From positions 3,534,001 to 3,598,000 of the forward strand of contig NZ_WFKL01000001.1 of NCBI RefSeq assembly GCF_009208105.1: DNA of 64,000 bases. Reading direction: 5' to 3'. The position numbers and the translations under genes are program-made. The stretch comes from Rouxiella sp. S1S-2. Its GTDB lineage: Bacteria; Pseudomonadota; Gammaproteobacteria; Enterobacterales; Enterobacteriaceae. Below, piece by piece: positions 13,978 through 23,742 of the stretch; positions within the stretch are counted from its first letter, which is position 1; each line of letters opens with the position of its first letter. The notes under the pieces are model-generated. The model did not search any database, was not told the origin of the DNA, and saw only the letters and a list, made by a program, of their open reading frames with translations.

Positions 13978-16725
13978 ATGGCTACGCTGAACAAAGCGCT
14001 GACGCGGCCTGCCGCCATAGCCGGCATTCCTCTCGTGCCGTTCGTGATGGTCAGCGGGGCCATCGTCCTGCTGGCGGTCTATGTCAGCTATTACCTGATA
14101 TTACTGCTTATTCCCGCCTGGCTGGAGATGAAGGCAAAGGCCAGAACCGATATTCACTATTTCGGGCTGCTCTGGCTGGCCTTTAAAACCCGTGGCCGGT
14201 TTGGCACCAATAAACATTTTGGTGCCAATGCCCTGCTGGCAAACCGCTATGACGCTGTCGACGTCTCGGAGTTTATTGAAAAAATGAAGTTAAACGAGCG
14301 CGTTACGCTGGATAAATACATTCCGTATTCCTCCCATATTCACCCGCACGTCATCAGAAACCGCCAGGGTGATTTGGTTGCCACTTGGGAGCTGGAGGGC
14401 ACCGTTTTTGAATGCGAGGACGAACACCACCTGACGTTAATGGCGACGCATCTCAATAACGTTATTCGTGCGTATGAAGGTCTGCCGGTCACTTTCTATC
14501 TTCACCGTATCCGGGAGAAATACCACGATGGCTTTGACGCGAATTCAGGTATTCCCTTTTCTGATGAAGTGACCCGGCGGTATTACCAGCCGATCAACGA
14601 AAAGCCGTTCTGGCGGCACCGGCTGTTTTTCACCGTCTGCTATGTGCCCTTCTCTCCGCTTGAGAAACAGGCCATGAAGGCGCAGCCATCGGGTAAACGC
14701 AAAGCGGCGCTGGATGATGCCCTGAAAGTGATGCTGGAACACCGGGAGGCGCTGGATTCGGCGCTGTCCCGCTATACGGCGACGGCGCTGGGGATGTATG
14801 AAGACAACGGGCGGGTGTATTCCGCCCAGCTGTCCTTTTATCACCGCCTGCTCACCGGACAGTGGCAAAAGGTGGCGGTCACGCGTGCGCCGTTTTATGA
14901 AACGTTAAGCACGCCGGATCTCTTTTTTACCACCGACACTGCCGAGTGCCAGACAGTCGGCGGCTCCCGCTTTTTCCGCAGTCTGGAAATCAAAGATTAT
15001 TCGCCTGAAACCGCGACCGGCCTGCTGGACGCGCTGCTGTATGCCGAAAGCGAGTACGTGCTGACGCAGTCCTTCACCTGCATGGCCCGCGATGAGGCGC
15101 AGAAGCATATTCGTCTGGCGGAAAAGCGCCTGAATTCGGCGGATGACGACGCCATTTCACAGCGTGAAGAGCTGATTGTCCTGCGTGACCTGCTCCAGTC
15201 CGGGCATGTGTCCTGCGGGAAATACCACTTCTCCCTGCTGGTATCTTCAGACAGCCCAGAGCAGGTGGTGAAGGATACCAACGCGCTGGCGCAGCCTTTC
15301 GCCGACCTCGGCATCATGACAACGCTGTCCACGCTGTCGCTGCCCGCCGCGTACCTGGCGCAACTACCGGGGGTGTATACGCTGCGCCCCCGTCTGGTGG
15401 CCGTCAGCAGCCAGAACTTTGCCGACCTGGCGAGCCTGCACAATTTTCATCCTCACAAACGAAACGGCAATCCCTGGGGAGATGCCATCGCCATCCTCAA
15501 ATCCCCCGGCGGCGGCGGATATTACCTGAACCTGCACGACAGCCAGAGCGGACGGAATGACTTCAACGAAAAAACGCCGGGTAACACAGCGATTATCGGT
15601 AAAACCGGCTCAGGCAAAACGATGCTGATGACCATGATGCAGCAACTGATGCAGAAGTACCGCAATCCGGCGACGTTCTCCGCCTCAGCCACAATCCAGC
15701 GGTTCACAACGGTGTATTTCGACAAGGACCGGGCGGCGGAGATGGTAATACGCCAGATGAGCGGACGCTACTTCCGTATCCGTACCGGCACTCCCACCGG
15801 GTTTAACCCGTTTTCGCTTGCCCCAACCCGGCGGAATATCAGCTTTATCAAACGACTGGTACGTATGCTGTGCCGCCGCAACGGCAAGCCGCTCGATCCG
15901 CGCGATGAGGAGCGGATCAGTGCCGCCGTAGATACCATTATGCTCGACTACCCGCCTGAATACCGCAAGTTCGGTATCACCCGGCTGCTGGAAGTCCTGC
16001 CGGAGCCGCCAACCACCGACGCCCGCATCAACGGGCTACGTATTCGCCTTAAACAGTGGGCGCAGGGCGGCGAGTTCGGCTGGGTATTCGACAATGAGGA
16101 GGACACCTTCAACATCAGCGACATTGATAACGTGGGTATCGACGGTACGGAATTTCTCGATGATGACGATATTCGCGGCCCCGTCACGTTTTATCTGCTT
16201 TATCGCGTCACCAGCCTGCTGGACGGTCGCCGGCTGGTGATGTTTATGGACGAGTTCTGGAAATGGCTGGCCGATGTCGAATTCTCCCGCTTCTCACTCA
16301 ACATGCTGAAGGTGATCCGCAAACTGAACGGTATCTTCGTCCCCGCCACCCAGTCGCCTGATGAAATCGTCAAACACCCGATTGCCCCGGCAATTATTGA
16401 ACAATGCAGCACGCAGATTTTTCTCGCCAACCCGAAGGCCAGCCGGGCGGATTACGTGGAAAAGATGAAAGTGCCGGAAAGCGTGTACGACATCGTCAGA
16501 AACCTCGATCCGGGTGAGCGCTCTATGGTGGTCCTGAAAACGCCGTTACGCGCAGGTGAAACCCGGCCTTTTGTGGCGATGGCGAAAATGGATTTATCGG
16601 GCCTCGGGAAACTCACCAAAATGCTGAGCGGGAGCGAAGACAACCTGAAACTGTTCGACACCGTTTATCAGGAAGGAATGCAGCCTGAGGACTGGAAAGC
16701 CGCCTTCCTTGAAAAAGCCCTGTAA
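13978..16725 (+). CDS. virB4: VirB3-VirB4 fusion ATPase
   Basis: A 915-residue fused protein. The first ~90 residues are VirB3-like with a hydrophobic hairpin (VMVSGAIVLLAVYVSYYLIL). The remainder is the VirB4 ATPase that energises pilus assembly and substrate transfer. Walker A is IIGKTGSGKTMLM near residue 540 and Walker B is RLVMFMDEFWKWL near 755, followed by FVPATQSPDEIV. Separate VirB3 and VirB4 total about 900 residues, so the fusion is full length. GGGAGG precedes the start. The fusion is known in several pKM101-like and ICE systems and is expected to be membrane-bound at the cytoplasmic face. Confidence 0.95.
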   Translation: MATLNKALTRPAAIAGIPLVPFVMVSGAIVLLAVYVSYYLILLLIPAWLEMKAKARTDIHYFGLLWLAFKTRGRFGTNKHFGANALLANRYDAVDVSEFIEKMKLNERVTLDKYIPYSSHIHPHVIRNRQGDLVATWELEGTVFECEDEHHLTLMATHLNNVIRAYEGLPVTFYLHRIREKYHDGFDANSGIPFSDEVTRRYYQPINEKPFWRHRLFFTVCYVPFSPLEKQAMKAQPSGKRKAALDDALKVMLEHREALDSALSRYTATALGMYEDNGRVYSAQLSFYHRLLTGQWQKVAVTRAPFYETLSTPDLFFTTDTAECQTVGGSRFFRSLEIKDYSPETATGLLDALLYAESEYVLTQSFTCMARDEAQKHIRLAEKRLNSADDDAISQREELIVLRDLLQSGHVSCGKYHFSLLVSSDSPEQVVKDTNALAQPFADLGIMTTLSTLSLPAAYLAQLPGVYTLRPRLVAVSSQNFADLASLHNFHPHKRNGNPWGDAIAILKSPGGGGYYLNLHDSQSGRNDFNEKTPGNTAIIGKTGSGKTMLMTMMQQLMQKYRNPATFSASATIQRFTTVYFDKDRAAEMVIRQMSGRYFRIRTGTPTGFNPFSLAPTRRNISFIKRLVRMLCRRNGKPLDPRDEERISAAVDTIMLDYPPEYRKFGITRLLEVLPEPPTTDARINGLRIRLKQWAQGGEFGWVFDNEEDTFNISDIDNVGIDGTEFLDDDDIRGPVTFYLLYRVTSLLDGRRLVMFMDEFWKWLADVEFSRFSLNMLKVIRKLNGIFVPATQSPDEIVKHPIAPAIIEQCSTQIFLANPKASRADYVEKMKVPESVYDIVRNLDPGERSMVVLKTPLRAGETRPFVAMAKMDLSGLGKLTKMLSGSEDNLKLFDTVYQEGMQPEDWKAAFLEKAL

Positions 16726-16748
16726 TATTCATGACGGAGGTAATGAAA

Positions 16749-17468
16749 ATGCGGTTCAGAGATATCATACTGGTATTATCACTGTTGATTTCCACCCGGG
16801 CGACGAGTGCCGGAATACCGGTATTCGACGCCGTACAGAATACCGAATCCATGAATCAGTGGATCCAGAAACTCCAGCAGTGGCAGGAAACCGTCACCCA
16901 TTACAGAAGTGAACTGGATGCCTACAAGCAGCAATTAGCCACGGCAACGGGCGTGCGGGACGTTCAGGCATTTCTCCGCGAGGCAAAAAGCCTGAAAACC
17001 GATATCGATAATCTCCGTCAGAACGGCATTTCACTGGATGACCTGCTGAGCAACCAAAGCGGTTCTTATTCTTCTGAACTTAATAGCTTGTATAACAAAT
17101 ATAAATCGTTCGATACCTGTAACCCGTCCAGCTCTTCGCAGCGTTATCTGGACAGCTGCAAACAGATGATCCTGAATCAGGCCGTAGCGATAGAAAATAC
17201 GTCCGAGGTTGAAAACAAGATCACGGGCACGCTCGACGATATATCAGATTTATCAGACCGTATTGCTAATGCGCAGGATTCGAAAGAGTCACAGGACCTG
17301 GCTAACGCCATCGCGGCCAAAAGCGTACAATTAAACGCGCTGACCAGCCAGTGGGAGATGTCAGTCAAACAGACTGAACAGCGAACAGTGCTGCTGGAAC
17401 AGCAAAAACAGAAGGCCTTTCAGCAACAGCAGTTAACTGCGCCCGTTGCCGATCTGAACTCTCTATAG
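16749..17468 (+). CDS. virB5: VirB5-type minor pilus protein
   Basis: A 239-residue exported protein located at the pilus tip in VirB/pKM101 systems, where it aids recipient contact. A signal peptide (MRFRDIILVLSLLISTRATSA) ends near residue 21 and the body is strongly helical with long amphipathic stretches rich in Gln. The start at 16749 is preferred over in-frame ATGs at 16731 and 16743 because GGAGG at 16736-16740 is then 8 bp away. The C-terminal tail is a Gln-rich coiled coil. Between virB4 and the exclusion lipoprotein gene, the position expected in the virB order. Confidence 0.9.
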   Translation: MRFRDIILVLSLLISTRATSAGIPVFDAVQNTESMNQWIQKLQQWQETVTHYRSELDAYKQQLATATGVRDVQAFLREAKSLKTDIDNLRQNGISLDDLLSNQSGSYSSELNSLYNKYKSFDTCNPSSSSQRYLDSCKQMILNQAVAIENTSEVENKITGTLDDISDLSDRIANAQDSKESQDLANAIAAKSVQLNALTSQWEMSVKQTEQRTVLLEQQKQKAFQQQQLTAPVADLNSL

Positions 17469-17478
17469 GGAGGTTAAC

Positions 17479-17754
17479 ATGTTAAAACCCGTATTAACCT
17501 TGTGCGTCATGTCAGGCATGCTCGTCTTATCAGGTTGTAAAGAGACGAAATCAGAAGCCTGGTATAAAGAACATCCCGGTGAAACCTATAAGGTCTATAT
17601 GCAATGCCTCAGGGATGGTGAGGCAAGCGACAACTGCGAGTTTGCGCACCGGGCAGCATTAATGTTTGCCCAGACAGGGAAACCCGGCATCAGGGAAAAA
17701 TTCGAGACGCTGTTTCAGCAGGAAGCCCAAAAAAGAAAATCCGTCACTCAGTAA
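17479..17754 (+). CDS. eexN: EexN-like entry-exclusion lipoprotein
   Basis: A 91-residue lipoprotein. The signal peptide ends in the lipobox LVLSGC, giving a mature protein anchored by Cys20. The mature part (SEAWYKEHPGETYKVYMQC with a second CEFAH block) matches the EexN family, which prevents redundant conjugation into cells that already carry the element, as in pKM101. The gene lies between virB5 and virB6, the position of eexN in that plasmid. GGGAGG precedes the start. It is followed by a 73-bp gap with a possible hairpin (CAGGGATCCCTCCCTG). Confidence 0.88.
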   Translation: MLKPVLTLCVMSGMLVLSGCKETKSEAWYKEHPGETYKVYMQCLRDGEASDNCEFAHRAALMFAQTGKPGIREKFETLFQQEAQKRKSVTQ

Positions 17755-17827
17755 GGTCCCCGCCAACAAAAACAGGGATCCCTCCCTGTTTTTATCCCCT
17801 GTCTGTTCCTGACTAATGAGAGGCACC

Positions 17828-18859
17828 ATGTCCGGTGGTATTTTTGTTGGTATGGACAAAAACATCATGGATGGACTTAACGCCGTGTTAAGAGGTCAGT
17901 CTTCTACCTACGGCACCCTAATCAGTGTGATTATCGTCAGTTCCTTCACCCTATTTATTACGTATCGCGGGTATCAGACGCTTGGCGGCAAACTCCAGAC
18001 ACCGGTTGAAGATGTTGTCTGGGATGTGGGGCGCATGTTGCTGATCACCACCTTTGTTTTAAACCGCGATGGCTGGCTGAATGCCATCATTGCGGCCATT
18101 GAAGGGCTTAAGGACGGCATCAGTGGCGATGATAATGTCTGGGCACTGCTCGACACGGTGTGGGAAAAGGCACAAGCGCTGGGGCAAACGCTGTTTAATC
18201 TCGATACCTCCACCTACGTTAAAGTGAATGGCGGTTTTGCCGAGGTGCTGGTCTGGGGCGGTGCAATCTTTCTGTTACTGGCTGCAACCTTTGTCAACCT
18301 GCTCGCCGAAATCACCATTCTGTTAATGACCACCACCGCCCCACTCTTTATTTTCTGCCTGCTGTACGGTTTTCTTAAACCCATGTTTGATAACTGGCTG
18401 AAAACACTATTTACCGCAATCTTAACGATCATGTTCTCTGCCCTGTCTGTCCGGATCGCCATCAACTACCTGAATAAAATACTGGATGCCGCCACAGCAA
18501 CGTCTGCTGAAAGCAATATGGTGACCCTGGCGGCGCAATGTTTGCTGGCCGGGATTGCAGCAGGCGTAGTGGTGTATTTTTCAGCGAAAATAGCCACTGC
18601 GCTAAGCGGTGCAGCCGTGCAGGCCGTGTTACAGGGTGCAGCCATGAGCGGACTGAGCGGGCTGGTGAGCAAATCTGCCGACGTCGCCAGACCCGGCATA
18701 AAGGCCGGGGGCCGACTGACCGCCAAAGGTGGCCTGGCCGCAGCCGCGACAACCGGCAGGTTCATTGCCGCTGGTGCGGGCAAAGCCGGGAACGCCTGGC
18801 AGAAACGTGCCACCGCCATCGAAAGCATGAAACGCCAGAATCAGCAGCGTCACCGTTAA
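17828..18859 (+). CDS. virB6: VirB6-type inner-membrane channel protein
   Basis: A 343-residue polytopic inner-membrane protein with at least five hydrophobic spans between residues 30 and 270 and a basic, glycine/alanine-rich C-terminus (about 285-343). VirB6 helps guide DNA through the channel and is needed for pilus assembly. The start at 17828 (MSGGIFVGMDKNI) is chosen because GAGAGG precedes it; an in-frame ATG at 17816 is upstream of that site. Located after eexN, as expected. Confidence 0.92.
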   Translation: MSGGIFVGMDKNIMDGLNAVLRGQSSTYGTLISVIIVSSFTLFITYRGYQTLGGKLQTPVEDVVWDVGRMLLITTFVLNRDGWLNAIIAAIEGLKDGISGDDNVWALLDTVWEKAQALGQTLFNLDTSTYVKVNGGFAEVLVWGGAIFLLLAATFVNLLAEITILLMTTTAPLFIFCLLYGFLKPMFDNWLKTLFTAILTIMFSALSVRIAINYLNKILDAATATSAESNMVTLAAQCLLAGIAAGVVVYFSAKIATALSGAAVQAVLQGAAMSGLSGLVSKSADVARPGIKAGGRLTAKGGLAAAATTGRFIAAGAGKAGNAWQKRATAIESMKRQNQQRHR

Positions 18860-18948
18860 TCCTCCCGACCACTAATTTGTTTTCTCCGTCACGCCGTGGC
18901 CTCTGCCAGCGGTGCGGCCTTCCTGCATTTATCCGATAAGAGGCTTCC

Positions 18949-19089
18949 ATGAAATTCAGCATCTTGCTTCTGGTGCTGTGTGCGCTTACGGGCTGCGCGC
19001 AGCATCAGGGCGACCTCCCGCCGGTGTCCGGCGATCCCCAGCCGGTGAATTCCCCCGCCATGATCCAGGAGCTGACTCACCATGTCTGA
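18949..19089 (+). CDS. virB7: VirB7-type outer-membrane lipoprotein
   Basis: A 46-residue lipoprotein read directly from the sequence. The signal peptide MKFSILLLVLCALTGC ends in the lipobox LTGC. The mature part is only about 31 residues and is Pro-rich near its middle (DLPPVSGDPQPV). VirB7 lipoproteins anchor VirB9 and VirB10 at the outer membrane in the core complex. A weak AAGAGG at 18938-18943 precedes the start. The stop overlaps the virB8 start by 8 bp, giving translational coupling. Length and position match pKM101 TraN. Confidence 0.88.
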   Translation: MKFSILLLVLCALTGCAQHQGDLPPVSGDPQPVNSPAMIQELTHHV

Positions 19090-19765
19090 TATTCAGCGCA
19101 TCATCAATGTCTCGCGCTCTTTTGAATCCATCCTGCTGGAAAAGGAAGAGCGTTCCCGCAAAACTGCCTGGCGGGTGGCCGCTGCCGGGCTGATTCTGGC
19201 TGCACTGGCAATTACGGCCATGATTATTCTGCTGCCGCTGAAAACCACTGACATTGAATTGTGGTCGGTGGACAAACAGACCGGTCGTTATGAGTATATG
19301 ACCCGCATTAAAGAGCGGGATATTGCGTCTGAAAAAGCGCTGGCGCATTCACTGGCGGCACACTATGTCAGGCTCCGTGAGGGATATAATTATTTCTCCC
19401 TCCAGCGTGATTATGATGATGTACAGTTATTTAACAGCGACAGCGTGAACCGGGATTATCTGGACGGTTTTAATGGCGACCAGGCTCCGGACGTTATTTT
19501 TAATAAAGCCGAATATGTCGTCTATATCGACATTATTTCTAATGTCCATGCGCCTGCCACCGGGCCGGATAACCTGGCAACACTGCGTATTAAACGTACC
19601 CTCCGCCGTATTTCTGATAACTCAGTGAAAACGGACTTCTGGAATATCCGCCTCACTTATCGTTATGTCCCGCATCAGCAACTGACGGACAGTCAGCGTG
19701 AAGTGAACCCGCTGGGCTTTATCGTCACCAGCTACCAGCACGATAAAGAACTGAGGAGCGAATGA
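19082..19765 (+). CDS. virB8: VirB8-type assembly factor
   Basis: A 227-residue bitopic inner-membrane protein. The N-terminal ~40 residues are cytoplasmic, one transmembrane helix follows (AAAGLILAALAITAMIILLP, about residues 37-56), and the rest is the periplasmic nuclear-transport-factor-2-like domain. VirB8 nucleates the channel by contacting VirB6, VirB9 and VirB10. It overlaps virB7 upstream and virB9 downstream (ATGA), a fully coupled arrangement. Length is typical. Confidence 0.93.
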   Translation: MSDIQRIINVSRSFESILLEKEERSRKTAWRVAAAGLILAALAITAMIILLPLKTTDIELWSVDKQTGRYEYMTRIKERDIASEKALAHSLAAHYVRLREGYNYFSLQRDYDDVQLFNSDSVNRDYLDGFNGDQAPDVIFNKAEYVVYIDIISNVHAPATGPDNLATLRIKRTLRRISDNSVKTDFWNIRLTYRYVPHQQLTDSQREVNPLGFIVTSYQHDKELRSE

Positions 19766-20646
19766 TGCTGAAAAACATCCTGCTCCTGACAGGCTTACTC
19801 GCGTCATGCGCGACATGGAGCGCCGCCACCCCACGCGGCAGCGCCTATGACAGCCGGATGCAGAACGTATCGTATAACAGCCAGAACGCCACGGTCGTCA
19901 ATACCCGCCCTGGCTACGTCACCACGCTGCTGTTTGACGACGATGAGACCGTGACTGACGCGCAAGCGGGCTTTCCCAAAGGCTGGACGGTAACGAAAAG
20001 TGATAACCGGGTGGACGTCAGCCCGAACCCCATCACCCAGCCGGTGACGGACGCCAGCGGCAACAACGTCAGCCAGGTATTTTTGCCCACGGCAAAGGAC
20101 TGGAAGACCAACCTCTTCGTGGTGACATCAAAGCGTGATTACAGCCTGGAGCTGAACGTGCTGGACCACGATTCCCCCGCGCAGGCGTTCGTTATCCGTT
20201 ACCACTATCCGGCCGAGGTTCGCCAGCAATCCGCCAGCGCCGAGCATCAGACGCAGCAGCGTGAAAGACAGGAGAAGCAGCAGATAGCGGCAGCATTCGG
20301 ACAGGCCAGCATGCCACGCAACTGGCGCTACACCAAACGGGTAGCCGCCGGTTCGACCTCCATCGCACCGGATTTTGCCTGGGATGATGGTCATTTTGCA
20401 TATATCGGTTTTTCCCCCCTCAGAACCCTGCCTTCCGTTTTCCGGGTGGTTAACGGACGGGAGCAGGCAGTCACGCCCCGGACGGTTAAGCAGGGTAATT
20501 ACATCGTGATGGTGGTGCCGGCATCACCACAACTGGTGCTGCGTTACGGCACTTCGGTGGTGGGGATCGAAAACGACGGATTCGGGCGCATCCCGATAAC
20601 CCGCGACGACACTGTTTCACCGTCCGTTACGCTGGAGGCCAAATGA
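19762..20646 (+). CDS. virB9: VirB9-type outer-membrane core protein
   Basis: A 294-residue periplasmic/outer-membrane protein. The signal peptide ends at TWSAA (about residue 21). The N-terminal domain has a strand-rich pattern and the C-terminal domain (WRYTKRVAAGSTSIAPDFAW, FAYIGFSPLRTLPSVFRV) is the VirB9/CagX fold that forms the outer ring with VirB7 and VirB10. The Q/E-rich hinge near residues 155-180 is typical. Overlaps virB8 and virB10 by 4 bp each. Confidence 0.93.
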   Translation: MMLKNILLLTGLLASCATWSAATPRGSAYDSRMQNVSYNSQNATVVNTRPGYVTTLLFDDDETVTDAQAGFPKGWTVTKSDNRVDVSPNPITQPVTDASGNNVSQVFLPTAKDWKTNLFVVTSKRDYSLELNVLDHDSPAQAFVIRYHYPAEVRQQSASAEHQTQQRERQEKQQIAAAFGQASMPRNWRYTKRVAAGSTSIAPDFAWDDGHFAYIGFSPLRTLPSVFRVVNGREQAVTPRTVKQGNYIVMVVPASPQLVLRYGTSVVGIENDGFGRIPITRDDTVSPSVTLEAK

Positions 20647-21947
20647 CCGATAAACCTGTCCCGGACGAACCGGAAAAAACCACCGCAGAGCGGGAAGCGG
20701 AAGCCCGCGAACGCGCCCGTGCGGCAATGGCGTATCAGGAGCCGGAGCAAAGAACACCCCCCGGCCAGCCGGAAGTGACCCGTTTTCGTAAGGTATCCGG
20801 TCGCCGCACGCTGATCGTCAGCCTGCTGAGTCTGACTCTGGTGATCGTCCTGGCATCCGGCGGCGATCGTCTTTTCAGTGCATTGAAAGGGGGTAATGAG
20901 AAAGAAGCCGACACCGCGCCGCCGCCCTCCGCCGGGAAGACGTTTCATGAGCGTCAAAATCTGGGGATGGACAGTAATCCGTTTGGCCTGTTCGGGCCGC
21001 ACACACAGGACGGAACAGCCCCTGTCAGCCAGACCGTCTCCTCCGCACCCACCCTGCCACCAGCCCCACCCGACCTGAACAAGGCAGTTGCGCTGGCTGA
21101 CGGGTTGAACAACGCCCGAACAATGCCGGGCGATAATACACGCACGTCCCCGGGTGAAACGCGCAGCAACGCAGAAACGTCCGACAGTCCGTCATCATCC
21201 ACGACATACACATCCTGTCCGTCAGTACTGACCAGAGGTAAGGATGGCCGCCTGCGCTGCCCGGAGACTGCCGCGCCGGAAACGGGTAACAACGACAATC
21301 CAGACGTCGCCCGTGTCACCGGCGTCAGACGGTTGGGTCTCGATCCTGATCTCTATATCCCGGTGGACCGCTATATCCCGTGTTCGATGATGTGGCGCTT
21401 CGTGTCCGATGTCGGGGGGCATATTTCCTGTCTGATCAGTGAAGATGTTTACAGCGCCAGCAACCATGTGACGCTGATCCCGGCGGGAACGGTCGCCCGT
21501 GGCATCTACCGCACCGGGGCACTGCAACACGGACGCAGCCGGATGTTTGTGCTGTGGACGGAGCTGCGCACGCCTGAGCCCGGCAGCCTGCAAATCCCGC
21601 TCAACAATACGCAGGCCAGCGGCCCACTCGGCGAGGCGGGGATAGCCGGCTGGATCGACAATCACTTCTGGGAGCGCTTCGGCAATGCACTGATGCTCAG
21701 TACCGTGCAGGACGTGGCAGCGGCGGCGTCAGATGCTGCACCGGGGAAAGACCGCAATACCGACTACACCGAAAACACCCGCGCCGCCACGGCGGAAATG
21801 GCGAAAACGACGCTGGACAACAGCATCAATATCCCGCCCACCCTGTACCTGAATCAGGGTGATGTCATCGGCATCATGACCGGCACCGACATTGATTTCT
21901 CATCCGTCTGGCAGCTGCGACTGAAAAAGAGGTGGTATGAACGCTGA
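20643..21947 (+). CDS. virB10: VirB10-type channel scaffold
   Basis: A 434-residue protein that spans both membranes. A cytoplasmic acidic N-terminus precedes one transmembrane helix (TLIVSLLSLTLVIVLASGG, about residues 55-73), a long Pro/Ser-rich periplasmic linker follows, and the C-terminal TrbI/VirB10 beta-barrel domain runs from about residue 225 to the end. VirB10 senses ATP use by VirB4/VirB11 and gates the outer pore. Overlaps virB11 by 11 bp. Length is normal for the family. Confidence 0.94.
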   Translation: MTDKPVPDEPEKTTAEREAEARERARAAMAYQEPEQRTPPGQPEVTRFRKVSGRRTLIVSLLSLTLVIVLASGGDRLFSALKGGNEKEADTAPPPSAGKTFHERQNLGMDSNPFGLFGPHTQDGTAPVSQTVSSAPTLPPAPPDLNKAVALADGLNNARTMPGDNTRTSPGETRSNAETSDSPSSSTTYTSCPSVLTRGKDGRLRCPETAAPETGNNDNPDVARVTGVRRLGLDPDLYIPVDRYIPCSMMWRFVSDVGGHISCLISEDVYSASNHVTLIPAGTVARGIYRTGALQHGRSRMFVLWTELRTPEPGSLQIPLNNTQASGPLGEAGIAGWIDNHFWERFGNALMLSTVQDVAAAASDAAPGKDRNTDYTENTRAATAEMAKTTLDNSINIPPTLYLNQGDVIGIMTGTDIDFSSVWQLRLKKRWYER

Positions 21948-22965
21948 AAACCTGTCGCTGGATTTTATGAAAAACCAGCTGTTTGGTGATTTTATTGCGC
22001 AGGACGGCCTGACGGATATTGCCGTTAACCGGCCGGGTGAACTGCATACCAAAACCAGGGGGAAATGGCGAAGACATGAAGCCCCGATTACGCTGCGTCA
22101 GTGTTACGCCTTTGCCAGAGCGCTGGCGTCGTGGCAGGACGATAATATCGACGACACCTCGCCGATCCTTTCCGCCACGCTTGAGACAGGCGAGCGCATT
22201 CAGGCCATTATTCCCCCGGCCTGTGAGCGTAATACCGTGTCTATTACGCTACGCAAACCCTCATTCGGGCAGAAAACACATCAGTCATGGATTGATGCGG
22301 GATTTTATAACCGGGTAAGCGGTCAGGAGCGAACGGAAGGCAAAGATGTTGAACTGACCCGCTATTATCAAGGTGGGGATATTTCCCGCTTTATGGAAAA
22401 AGCGGTGGAATACGGCAAGACGATTTTTATCGTCGGTGAAACCGGCTCCGGTAAAACCACCTATATGAAAACGCTGCTGCACTATATTCCCCGGCACCTC
22501 AGGCTGACCACCATCGAGGACAACCCCGAAATCCGGTTCTATCACCACACCAATTATGTCCATCTCTTTTATCCGGCGGATGCCGGGGATAATGCCATTG
22601 TTACGCCTGGCAGACTGATACGCGCCAATTATCGAATGAACCCTGACCGGATATTACTGGCTGAAATTCGCGGACAAGAAGCCTGGGATGCGCTGAAAAT
22701 CGTCGGTTCCGGGCATGAGGGATTGATAACCTCCCTGCATGCGAGCAGCCCGGAAGAATGTATTGAAGGGTTAATTGACCGGTGCTATGAAAACCCTGAC
22801 TGCCGGAACATGCCTTTCGACGTGCTGTTACGCAAGGTGCTTAAGAGCATTGATGTGATAGTCAGCATTGATATTCACGGTGACATACGCCGCATGAGTG
22901 ATGTTTATTTTAAATCACTTCATCTCAATAACATGAGAGGTGTATTCAGCAAAGGACTCCAGTAA
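21937..22965 (+). CDS. virB11: VirB11-type traffic ATPase
   Basis: A 342-residue hexameric secretion ATPase at the cytoplasmic face of the channel. Walker A is FIVGETGSGKTTYM near residue 165. The Asp box and Walker B (PDRILLAEIRGQEAWDAL) and the His box (GHEGLITSLHASSPEE) follow. It switches the system between pilus assembly and DNA transfer. Its start lies inside the end of virB10. It is the last virB gene; a 49-bp gap separates it from the kikA-like gene. Confidence 0.94.
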   Translation: MNAENLSLDFMKNQLFGDFIAQDGLTDIAVNRPGELHTKTRGKWRRHEAPITLRQCYAFARALASWQDDNIDDTSPILSATLETGERIQAIIPPACERNTVSITLRKPSFGQKTHQSWIDAGFYNRVSGQERTEGKDVELTRYYQGGDISRFMEKAVEYGKTIFIVGETGSGKTTYMKTLLHYIPRHLRLTTIEDNPEIRFYHHTNYVHLFYPADAGDNAIVTPGRLIRANYRMNPDRILLAEIRGQEAWDALKIVGSGHEGLITSLHASSPEECIEGLIDRCYENPDCRNMPFDVLLRKVLKSIDVIVSIDIHGDIRRMSDVYFKSLHLNNMRGVFSKGLQ

Positions 22966-23014
22966 ATAACTTATCAAATTATGCAACCCTCGTTTAAATA
23001 TGAAGGTGACCGAA

Positions 23015-23317
23015 ATGAAAAAAGCAATATCCTCCGCATTATTGCTCTGCATTATGGCGTCATGTTCCACCTCCGTCATGCCCGCTGACGCCTGTGAAGT
23101 GGTGTTATGCATGTACGGTAAAGCCACCGGGAACGGCGGCGGCAATGAATGCCATTCGGCCGAACGTGCATTCTTTAATATCGTGAAAAAGAACAAGCAC
23201 GGTTTTCTGCAGGACCATACTGCCGATGCCAGAAAATCGTTCTTACTTGAGTGTGATTCGGCAGACCCGGCAATTATCAGCCAGATTATCAGTAAATTTG
23301 GCCGCATGCGTGGTTAA
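23015..23317 (+). CDS. TrbM/KikA-like periplasmic transfer protein
   Basis: A 100-residue exported protein. The signal peptide ends near VMPAD (about residue 26) and the mature part has four or five cysteines (DACEVVLCMYGKATG, NECHSAER, LLECDSADP), likely disulfide-bonded. The pattern fits the TrbM/KikA/MpfK family, whose KikA member accompanies the transfer genes of pKM101-type systems. The start at 23015 is chosen because AAGGTGA at 23003-23009 fits; an upstream ATG at 23000 lies before it. Its exact role in conjugation is unknown. Confidence 0.82.
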   Translation: MKKAISSALLLCIMASCSTSVMPADACEVVLCMYGKATGNGGGNECHSAERAFFNIVKKNKHGFLQDHTADARKSFLLECDSADPAIISQIISKFGRMRG

Positions 23318-23335
23318 TTAGCGGAGGTTATCTTT

Positions 23336-23641
23336 ATGACCAAACCGGGTTTTATTCAGCATCCCTGGACACGTCAGCGCGGGGATTCCATGCGCGCAGC
23401 CCGTGTTATTGAGCACATTGAAAATGAGGCAATGCACGGATGCGGCCTTTATTATGAAATTTATCACTATCGCGTTGTCTGCCGGTTATTGCAGTTGCTG
23501 CAAACGCTGAACGCCACCGACAGAATAACGCTGACAGAAGAAGCTAACCTACGTGGATTTACGCTGAATGAAACCAGCATTAAAGAAAGTCGTCAGTGTT
23601 ATTCCAACATCATGAGGGAAATCCGCGAGAGCCAATATTAA
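23336..23641 (+). CDS. Hypothetical ICE protein after the virB genes
   Basis: A 101-residue soluble, helical protein that I do not recognise. It has GGAGG before its ATG and 18 bp of spacing from the previous gene, so it is probably part of the transfer operon. There are no membrane spans or catalytic motifs. It could be an accessory DNA-processing protein because it borders the likely oriT region, but the sequence gives no direct support. Confidence 0.65.
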   Translation: MTKPGFIQHPWTRQRGDSMRAARVIEHIENEAMHGCGLYYEIYHYRVVCRLLQLLQTLNATDRITLTEEANLRGFTLNETSIKESRQCYSNIMREIRESQY

Positions 23642-23742
23642 CCCCCTGCCTTAATTTTATTCGCAGGTCTCCTATAGAGCCAAAATATTTCAGCCGAGTT
23701 CGGCTTGAGGCGTGGTGGTTTTCAGGTTTTTACGGCATAGCA

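Noticed and set aside
15997..16852. Minus-strand open frames inside virB4, virB5 and other long genes
   Set aside because: Antisense shadows of genes with strong motifs on the plus strand; no independent signals.
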